This document shows positions 57,519-64,000 of a stretch of 64,000 nucleotides of DNA, one piece after another (positions within the stretch are counted from its first letter, which is position 1; each line of letters opens with the position of its first letter). The position numbers and the translations under genes were made by a program. The notes beneath the pieces were generated by a model. The model was not told the origin of the DNA. It did not search any database and was given only the letters and a program-made list of their open reading frames with translations. This DNA comes from Bacteroidales bacterium (GTDB lineage Bacteria > Bacteroidota > Bacteroidia > Bacteroidales > F082). Location: NCBI GenBank assembly GCA_017427985.1, contig JAFRRS010000004.1:1-64000 (forward strand). The letters are read 5' to 3'.

Positions 57519-59342
57519 CTATATTGCTATTCCATAAATCTCTTTAATATAATTATCTATCTCGTCTTTTGTTTGCAAAGAAAGTAAATGGTTTTTCTGT
57601 TCATCACTAAAAGGATATATTCCAAATGACTTAACATAGTTCTTTGCATATGAATAATAACCTGTCGAATAAGGTTTGCTTGTATTTTTCAAGTAATAGT
57701 CAAAGACGCTAGATTCCAATATTTTTTTCAAAAATAGCAATTCTGTTTCAGATTCATTATATATAGCATAACCACAATAAACCATCAGATCTTTTTGTGG
57801 AGCATAAACAAAATGCGGTGAATCACTCATGTAAGGAAATAGCAATTTACGACCGTTATCAGCTATTGCTTGTGTACGACCAAAGGCATACCATGCACCA
57901 TAATCACCTTCTCCTTTATCACGTGCATCAAGAGTTTTTTTGCATGTTTTCAGGTATTCATACGCATAAGGATAGTTCTTTATAAAGAAATCTTCTTGTA
58001 TAATATTACAATCCGAATCGTATGGTGATATGATTTTTTCTTCCTTTTCTGGAATCTCCGCTTCTGTTTTTAAAATATTAGGCTTTATAATATTCCTACA
58101 AATATTTTTTTCAATAGGATATTCAACATCTTCTTTTGTAAGATAATAGTATTCGTTATCTGTTCTGACTGGTCGGAAAATAAACACATCATTAGCAAGT
58201 GTAGCGATACCATTTTTTATGATATATTTGTCGCCAAGAGCCTCTCCTGCATTTTCAATTAAACGAATATTGTCTAACACATCGCTCCTGTTTAGATGCC
58301 ATCCTCGATGATTGTCCAACGTATTATATTTTATTTTGCTGTAAATAAAATTGCCCTTGTTTTCTACGTTAGCAATATTTGCCCTTGTATATAGTAAAGA
58401 TTCACTTTTGGTTTTTGTCAAAAACGTTAAACAAGTATATGCTAATTTTTTTTTGAATACAAGTTGTTCGCCGAAATCAACAATACTTAATGAGAGTTTA
58501 TTATCTGTAATATAATTGCGTAAAGCACGAGCATTAACACTTTTGAAAAACGTATTTACTGTAATATATCCAAGAATACCTTGATCATTAAGCAAAGAAA
58601 CTCCTATTTCGAAGAAAGGAATATATAAGTCGGGATTCCCTGTTTGGGAAGTTTTCCATAACGGAAGAAGTTTTTTCGTATTAGCATCAATATGCTTAGA
58701 GCGGACATAAGGAGGATTACCCACTATTACATCAAAGCCCAAATTTTTCCGAATCGTTTGCATATCATTAAAGCTAAAGTTTAATGAATTTCCGCAATAA
58801 AGATGTAAATCTTCTTCTTTTATTATTTCTCCATTTGCTAAAGCGACAAGAGCAAGAAGGATTTTAGCCCTACCAATACTACTATCACTAATGTCAATTC
58901 CATATATACGTTGAAATATTTTTGAATACGGTGTTTTTGTATGTGAATGTATGTACTCTGCCAATGTGTAAATAAAAGCCCCGCAACCACAAGAAATGTC
59001 AGCACACAGACATTTGTCCAACTTTTGTTCTTTTGAATGCATCACCTGCTCAACAATATAGTTCCTAATATATTTTGGAGTATATACAGCACCATTAGTT
59101 GTTTTATCTGATTGCGGAATTGCAAGTTCAAATATATTAATCACATCTTCAAGAGTGCATCTCTTCGACAATAATTCTATGCCTGCAGCCAATCCATCTT
59201 CTGCAGTTGCCATGTACGGCAAAAGAAAACCATCACCAATTACAAGATTGTTGAATTTACAGAACGATGTAACAACTATCTTATTAAGTAAAGCCTCGTT
59301 ATCCGAGTAATCAATGATAAGTCTATTAATCTTCTTGTCCAT
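57519..59342 (-). CDS. Eco57I/TaqI-type N6-adenine DNA methyltransferase
   Basis: A 607-residue enzyme. It has SAM-binding motif I ADISCGCGAF (about 114-123), an acidic motif II in YGIDIS, catalytic NPPY (about 209-212) in VIVGNPPYVRSKH, and a C-terminal target-recognition region with TGYYSYAKNYVKSFGIYPF. It should methylate adenine at a specific site. No nuclease motif is visible in the N terminus, unlike the upstream partner, whose stop it overlaps by 17 nt. ATG 59342 is used; the longer frame lies in the partner gene. AT-rich composition indicates acquisition. Confidence 0.9.
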   Translation of the reverse strand: MDKKINRLIIDYSDNEALLNKIVVTSFCKFNNLVIGDGFLLPYMATAEDGLAAGIELLSKRCTLEDVINIFELAIPQSDKTTNGAVYTPKYIRNYIVEQVMHSKEQKLDKCLCADISCGCGAFIYTLAEYIHSHTKTPYSKIFQRIYGIDISDSSIGRAKILLALVALANGEIIKEEDLHLYCGNSLNFSFNDMQTIRKNLGFDVIVGNPPYVRSKHIDANTKKLLPLWKTSQTGNPDLYIPFFEIGVSLLNDQGILGYITVNTFFKSVNARALRNYITDNKLSLSIVDFGEQLVFKKKLAYTCLTFLTKTKSESLLYTRANIANVENKGNFIYSKIKYNTLDNHRGWHLNRSDVLDNIRLIENAGEALGDKYIIKNGIATLANDVFIFRPVRTDNEYYYLTKEDVEYPIEKNICRNIIKPNILKTEAEIPEKEEKIISPYDSDCNIIQEDFFIKNYPYAYEYLKTCKKTLDARDKGEGDYGAWYAFGRTQAIADNGRKLLFPYMSDSPHFVYAPQKDLMVYCGYAIYNESETELLFLKKILESSVFDYYLKNTSKPYSTGYYSYAKNYVKSFGIYPFSDEQKNHLLSLQTKDEIDNYIKEIYGIAI

Positions 59343-62340
59343 AAGGATTTCTATCTTTACGAGATGTAGTATACAAAAGCGATTTATCTTCGGCATTAGT
59401 AATGCCGTATAATTTGTCACACAATTTATCAAGTTGTGACCATTGTGTTTTTAACGAATTCTTAAGTCCAGATGTTTGAGAACCTATACCTTCTTTTATT
59501 CTTTCATTCGTTTTTTCTATTCGTTTTGCAATATTTGCAAGCTTTATGATATCTTTATCACATTTTTTAAAAGCTTCGGTTGGAACAGGAACAGGATCAA
59601 GAAACTGTTTGTTAAACTTATAGTAGCCGCCTTGTTGCGGATTTGCTATCGAACGTGCTAAAGTGCTGAAAATAGTCGAGTTTATAATAGCCGCCAAAGT
59701 ATATAAATGAATATCATCTTTTTCTTCTAATTGAACAAAAAACATATTTGCGTTATCACAATATACATGTTTGTCCATTATGACAGAAGCTTGAGGGTAT
59801 TGGGCAGTCATCGGAACACACAATTTTTCATAAACAGATCCATGATTGTTTGCACGAGTAAACAAATGCCAGTGTTCCATTCTATTATACGCTTCGTTTT
59901 TTTGAGGAAGAATTTCCACATTCCTACAAATCAAATCCTTATGTTTTGTAAGATACATGCCAGCTTTTGGATAACGTGTTGAAAATTCTTGAAAACTCAA
60001 TTCTGTAACATCTCCATCATCAGAAACAAAATATGGGAAAAGTGCATATGTAGAATAGTCCCTTTGGGTTAAAGGAGCAAAACGTTGGTTACATAAGAGA
60101 GGTCTACAAGCACCCAATTCGATAACAACATTTTCGTCAATTATAGAATGTCCGTATATTAGCCCATTTTCAATTTTTTCAACAACTATCTGATAGGCAT
60201 CATTCCATAGTACTTGTAAACCAACTTTGACATTACATATATCTTTTAATATTCCTAATTTTTCAGATAATTTTAATCGTAACTCTGTCAATTTTACATT
60301 ATCAAAATTCCAAGGGTTTTCTGTAAGTGATATTGCAGGCAACAATTTACTTTTTCCATTCTTTGAATTCATATACCATATATAATTGTTGTTCTGCTTA
60401 TTCTTATCACATACAAGAATTGCAACATAGGTAATACGATTGGCAAACAAATCTGTCTCTTCATAATCATAAATGCCGTTCAGCATATTATTTGAAACAA
60501 GCAGTTTGCGGATACCTTTTCCATAATCTGTCTTGAAAAAACGTTTTTGTACAATGAAACCCAAGCGTCCAGATGAATTAAGTATATTTATACCTTTCTC
60601 AATAAACGGGATTGCAAGATCAATTTTACCATTTTTGCTTGATGAATAAACTTTTTTGATGTAAGATGCCATATGTGGCAACTCGACATTATAGTTTTTA
60701 ACCTCTACATATGGAGGATTGCCTATTACATAGTCAAATCCGCCGCGAGAAAACACTTCAGGGAAAGAACTCACCCAATCAAATGCATTGGTCGCCTGTA
60801 ATTCTTCCAAATTATCCGATATTGTCGGACATAATTCTTCTATATCTTCACCAACTAACGAATTTCCACATCTTATGTTTACTCCTATTCCTTTCAATAT
60901 TTGTGAACCAAACAAGCCGACTGAATCAAAATCTTTTGGAGCATAATTGTCAATTAATCTCAAAGACAATGACATTTTGGCAACCTCAACAGCTTCTGGA
61001 TTTATGTCAACACCATAAAGGCAGTTGTTTATAATCGTTTTTCTACCTTCAATAGTCAATATGACATTATCATCCGATAAAACAGCAATATCATTATCTA
61101 CAACTTCCCCTGATTTTATACGGTTTTCTATCATTTTTACAAGATAGTCATAGACACCAACAATAAAAACACCGCTACCACAAGCTATATCAATAATTTT
61201 CAATCTAAGAATTTGTGGCACAGATAATGAACTTATTGTAGGAGAAGAAAATGTGCTCTCAATAACTTGATTTACTAAATGTTCTGGTGTTGTAATTGCT
61301 CCATTGCTTTTTTTAAATTCCGATTTTAATTCATCAAAAACATCCCCGTTTTTTACCACAAGTTGATAGCCAAGAAATAAATCATATATGTCACTAAGTG
61401 TTTTTAGTGGAATGACATCAAAACGATATGGTGATGGGTAGTATAGATTGTTCAAAAACAAATCAAAAACATCGTTATCTATTGATAAACTATGCAGTGA
61501 AGATATTTTTTGGAACATTGGTCCATCGTAATGATTGTAGAATTCACCATATGAACTGTTTTTAAATTCTTCCCAAAAATTCTTTTTGGCAAATTGTTTC
61601 AACAAACCATCTTCTTCAAGACCACGAGACTCACAAACTCTAATAAAGAGAATCCTGTTTATTATTATTTGCACATAATAACTTAATGTGGTAACACTAT
61701 CTAATTTATTATGTTTTATAATGGCTTTAGCTAATTCTTTGCGAATATCACCAAGCATTTTCGAAAACCTTTCATCAAGAGAATTGTCTGCACTTCTTAC
61801 AAATCTAATCTTATCAGATATGACATTTTCCCGATATAGAAAAGATTTAAGTATATCAAACTTTTTTACATATTGATCATAAGTAAAATAAAAAACTCTT
61901 GAAAAAACAGCCTCGTCATTGACATGAGGCATGGCCGAACAATCGTAGATTGCCAACTGCTCAAAATTCGTCACTATGGAATATGAGGCACCAATAGACC
62001 AACCATATGAACGAATTTGAAATGCAACATCTTTATCATTTTCAATATTTACAGAAAGGCTTTTGGCATCAACAAAAGCAAGCAAGACCTTTCCATTTAC
62101 CAACGTATAATCCGGACGACTATTGGTAGAACCTATCTCACGAAGACGCTCCTTCTCATTTGTTCCAAGTGAATGCTCAGTAAGCACCTGATGAGTGTTT
62201 TGAACATCCCATCCGAATACAGATAAGAGTTCGTCTATCCATGTTCGCATGGTAGCCTCAGAAGCATTTTCCAGTTGACCTTTTGATTTTGCCATCTGGT
62301 ATTTTGCAACTAACGCTTTTAAGCCATTTATTATCGACAT
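59326..62340 (-). CDS. type IIG-like restriction-modification fusion protein
   Basis: A 1004-residue protein. The N-terminal part carries a PD-(D/E)xK-like nuclease motif, RPDYTLVN... FVDAKS (Asp77, Asp91, Lys93). A helical linker follows, then a methyltransferase domain with motif I IDIACGSGVF (about 383-392), motif II GVDINPEA and NPPYVEV (from about 541), and a TaqI-like target-recognition C terminus containing NPQQGGYYKFNKQFLDPVPVP-like sequence. Such fusions cut and methylate using one recognition domain. Coupling to a second methyltransferase suggests an asymmetric site whose two strands are methylated separately. Start at ATG 62340. Confidence 0.88.
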   Translation of the reverse strand: MSIINGLKALVAKYQMAKSKGQLENASEATMRTWIDELLSVFGWDVQNTHQVLTEHSLGTNEKERLREIGSTNSRPDYTLVNGKVLLAFVDAKSLSVNIENDKDVAFQIRSYGWSIGASYSIVTNFEQLAIYDCSAMPHVNDEAVFSRVFYFTYDQYVKKFDILKSFLYRENVISDKIRFVRSADNSLDERFSKMLGDIRKELAKAIIKHNKLDSVTTLSYYVQIIINRILFIRVCESRGLEEDGLLKQFAKKNFWEEFKNSSYGEFYNHYDGPMFQKISSLHSLSIDNDVFDLFLNNLYYPSPYRFDVIPLKTLSDIYDLFLGYQLVVKNGDVFDELKSEFKKSNGAITTPEHLVNQVIESTFSSPTISSLSVPQILRLKIIDIACGSGVFIVGVYDYLVKMIENRIKSGEVVDNDIAVLSDDNVILTIEGRKTIINNCLYGVDINPEAVEVAKMSLSLRLIDNYAPKDFDSVGLFGSQILKGIGVNIRCGNSLVGEDIEELCPTISDNLEELQATNAFDWVSSFPEVFSRGGFDYVIGNPPYVEVKNYNVELPHMASYIKKVYSSSKNGKIDLAIPFIEKGINILNSSGRLGFIVQKRFFKTDYGKGIRKLLVSNNMLNGIYDYEETDLFANRITYVAILVCDKNKQNNNYIWYMNSKNGKSKLLPAISLTENPWNFDNVKLTELRLKLSEKLGILKDICNVKVGLQVLWNDAYQIVVEKIENGLIYGHSIIDENVVIELGACRPLLCNQRFAPLTQRDYSTYALFPYFVSDDGDVTELSFQEFSTRYPKAGMYLTKHKDLICRNVEILPQKNEAYNRMEHWHLFTRANNHGSVYEKLCVPMTAQYPQASVIMDKHVYCDNANMFFVQLEEKDDIHLYTLAAIINSTIFSTLARSIANPQQGGYYKFNKQFLDPVPVPTEAFKKCDKDIIKLANIAKRIEKTNERIKEGIGSQTSGLKNSLKTQWSQLDKLCDKLYGITNAEDKSLLYTTSRKDRNPYGQED

Positions 62341-62445
62341 TTTATCTTTCTTGTTTTTTAAACTTTTCATTTTGCAATATTAACAATTTTTCTCAAACTA
62401 TACTACTGCTTTTATAAAAAACAAATGTTTTATTATCACCACACA

Positions 62446-63657
62446 TCAATAAATCATCCCAAACATCCACAGCGGAATCCTGTTGTGATGCCCGATTTCG
62501 ATGCCGTCAAGTGCCAAAAAACTGTTTTCTATGTCTTTTATCTGCTCAAAACCTTTGTTTCTGCCACCAACTTCGAACAAATAGACATCGTCAACCAGAA
62601 AATCACCTTTCTTTGGCAGAAAAATCCTGTGATTATAACTTAACTGATTGAAAAAGAATGTCTCACGTACAGTACCAATATTGACATTCGATGTCAAGGC
62701 ATACATCAAATTTGGATTATTTAAATAAACTTTATCAGGACGCGTTAAACCTTTCAAACTCTTAGTTTCACTCGAAAGAAGTCCAAGCAAACCACCACGT
62801 TCCAAAGCATTCAACATCTTCAAACCCTGATTGCGATCGGTGTCAATTTCCCTGTATAAATCAACCATGACTGGCGTTTGCGGAACCTTTTCAGCCAAAA
62901 TCATCAGCATCTTTTTCGTCTTTCTGATGGTTGAAACCGACACATCGTCAATGGCAGGATAATCATTCTCAATAACTTGGTTAATAACCTGCTGCAGACG
63001 CAATCCATAGCTGTTTCGGGCTTCCTTGTAAAAAGGATAATAACCCTGACGCAAGTATTTTTCAAAAACAGGGAGCACTTTAAATTGAGAATCTATCTCC
63101 TCGGCAATGGCAACATGCTTTGTCAGCAGGTCATCAATACTTACTTGCTCAGTTTTGTATATTCCTTCAAATTCAAGATATTCGCGAAACGAAAGTCCTG
63201 GGAGATTGTAAACGACATGCCTTCTAGAGAGGTCGCCCTGCGACTTTTCAATACGCAACAACGATGAACCTGAATAAACAATGTTCAAATTCGGATAATC
63301 ATCGTAAATGTTTTTTATAATCGTTTGCCAATTATCATAATAATGCACTTCGTCAATGAAAATGTGCGTTCCTTCATGGGAATAATGATAGTCAATCAAA
63401 TCCATTATATTATGCGACGCAAACCACAGGTTGTCCAACGATATGTAAAGAGCTTTATTTGTGTCCTTAAAGTTTTCTTTTATTCGCTGAAGCATCATGG
63501 TCGTTTTACCCGTTCCTTTCGGACCTTTTATGCAAATCAATCTATCATTCCAATCAATTCTATAATATAATTCCCTATGGAAATCTAACTTGACAGTTGC
63601 CAGTTTGTTACGATAACTTCTTTGGATTTCTTCAAGATTTTCAATTTCATTAGCCAT
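62446..63657 (-). CDS. AAA_14/DUF4143-type ATPase
   Basis: A 403-residue ATPase: Walker A GPKGTGKTT (45-53), Walker B THIFIDEVHYYDNW, sensor-like VYSGSSLLRIE, and a C-terminal winged-helix plus nuclease-like region (VPQTPVMVDLYREI, FLVDDVYLFEVGGRNKGFEQIKD). The family is common and multi-copy in Bacteroidota, with no settled function. The start is the ATG at 63657, 17 nt after the -7 box at 63675-63682; the longer frame to 63702 begins upstream of that box. Three spaced repeats overlap its promoter region. The restriction-modification genes follow after 105 nt. Confidence 0.88.
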   Translation of the reverse strand: MANEIENLEEIQRSYRNKLATVKLDFHRELYYRIDWNDRLICIKGPKGTGKTTMMLQRIKENFKDTNKALYISLDNLWFASHNIMDLIDYHYSHEGTHIFIDEVHYYDNWQTIIKNIYDDYPNLNIVYSGSSLLRIEKSQGDLSRRHVVYNLPGLSFREYLEFEGIYKTEQVSIDDLLTKHVAIAEEIDSQFKVLPVFEKYLRQGYYPFYKEARNSYGLRLQQVINQVIENDYPAIDDVSVSTIRKTKKMLMILAEKVPQTPVMVDLYREIDTDRNQGLKMLNALERGGLLGLLSSETKSLKGLTRPDKVYLNNPNLMYALTSNVNIGTVRETFFFNQLSYNHRIFLPKKGDFLVDDVYLFEVGGRNKGFEQIKDIENSFLALDGIEIGHHNRIPLWMFGMIY

Positions 63658-63674
63658 ATCAAAAATATTTTTTG

Positions 63675-63682
63675 CAAATATA
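63675..63682 (-). promoter_or_regulatory. -7 promoter box for the ATPase gene
   Basis: TATATTTG on the minus strand. The first of the 17-bp repeats covers the place where the -33 element should be. Confidence 0.6.
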
Positions 63683-63691
63683 CAAATAATA

Positions 63692-63772
63692 TCTCTATTC
63701 ACTAAATTTTTTCAAAAAAAATATTTCCATTCATTAAATTTTGATAAAATTAGTGTTTCCATTCATTAAATT
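63692..63772. repeat. three 17-bp repeats at 32-bp spacing upstream of the ATPase
   Basis: TTTCCATTCATTAAATT is exact at 63724-63740 and 63756-63772. A 14/17 copy lies at 63692-63708. Starts are exactly 32 bp apart (about three helical turns), while the sequences between are not conserved. The layout suggests a protein-binding array. Confidence 0.8.
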
Positions 63773-63823
63773 AAAGATGATTCTGAACACCTAAATCTCA
63801 AAATTCGGAAAGTTGTGGAAAAC

Positions 63824-64000
63824 TCAAATCTTATACCTTATCGAAAGCACCGTCAAGATGTCTTCGTGCTTGTAGTTTTCTGAAGGCAAAAAACTGCGGT
63901 ATTCGTAGGTGAACGACAGGTCAAAGAAGAAATGCTTGGATAGCCTGTTCTGCAGATTTGTCACGCTGCAAATCAGGAAATCGTTGATGTCGAGCACCGA
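63824..64000 (-). CDS. C-terminal end of an outer membrane beta-barrel protein (partial)
   Basis: 58 codons plus a stop are visible. The sequence (…NRLSKHFFFDLSFTYEYRSF… and a terminal LTVLSIRYKI) shows alternating hydrophobic/polar strands and a hydrophobic end typical of outer-membrane barrels. The start lies beyond base 64000. No family can be named from this fragment. The 63703-63823 gap holds only AT-rich sequence and the repeats. Confidence 0.55.
   Translation of the reverse strand, partial: SVLDINDFLICSVTNLQNRLSKHFFFDLSFTYEYRSFLPSENYKHEDILTVLSIRYKI

Overview
The window looks like a piece of a Bacteroidota chromosome, probably Bacteroidales-like. Evidence: a complete porP/gldKLMN type IX secretion (T9SS) cluster, a PorW/SprE lipoprotein, an S46 dipeptidyl-peptidase, GH97 and GH78 glycosidases, many short lipoprotein signals, and Bacteroidota promoters (a TAnnTTTG -7 box, with few Shine-Dalgarno sequences). 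Most of the sequence is of moderate GC. The last ~6.5 kb is clearly AT-richer.

Layout. 1-510: an rRNA-type promoter and leader pointing off the left edge, a tRNA-Pro(GGG), and a perfect palindrome carrying divergent promoters. 511-7990 (+): trxB, then a TolC / MacA-like / MacB-like tripartite efflux set followed by a LytS-type kinase and a LytTR regulator. 7991-15709 (-): pgi, a U32 peptidase-family protein, a PHP phosphatase, a PrsW-like protease, the S46 peptidase and an Omp85-type barrel, the last five tightly packed. 15766-18124: a candidate small RNA, an OmpR-type regulator with a degenerate receiver, and a serine hydrolase. 18116-19957: a DEAD-box helicase. 20020-25903 (-): porP, gldK, gldL, gldM, gldN. 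26009-30644 (-): rseP, an M23 peptidase, an acyltransferase and dnaX. 30820-38046 (+): porW/sprE, bactofilin, an AtpI-like protein, folE, a BI-1 protein, fabD and an S41 protease. 38251-45634: YceD/DUF177-rpmF, BlaI with an M56-TonB protein, an LRR lipoprotein, an RluA-type synthase, panB and a lipoprotein. 45736-51108: dnaK and small accessory genes. 51210-57420 (+): GH97, GH78 and an AI-2E-family transporter. 57519-63657 (-): an AT-rich island with a solitary methyltransferase, a nuclease-methyltransferase fusion and an AAA ATPase. The right edge cuts a beta-barrel gene.

Most genes are ordinary housekeeping and cell-envelope genes. The most unusual signal is the DNA itself. A family of ~28-bp palindromes with GTAG-G / C-CTAC ends occurs once between genes and at least four times, plus one shortened copy, inside reading frames (GH97, GH78, a PDZ/aspartyl-protease-like protein, an RluA synthase, DnaX). 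The reading frame is always kept open, so unrelated enzymes share short peptides. A second, larger family of hairpin-rich intergenic repeats (~150 bp) follows three stop codons between 38 and 43 kb. Other regulatory-scale signals are a 53-bp promoter palindrome, three 17-bp repeats spaced exactly 32 bp apart at the ATPase promoter, a sigma-54-like site with inverted repeats before dnaK, and the small-RNA candidate before pgi.

All functional calls come from reading motifs and general family knowledge. No database search was run.
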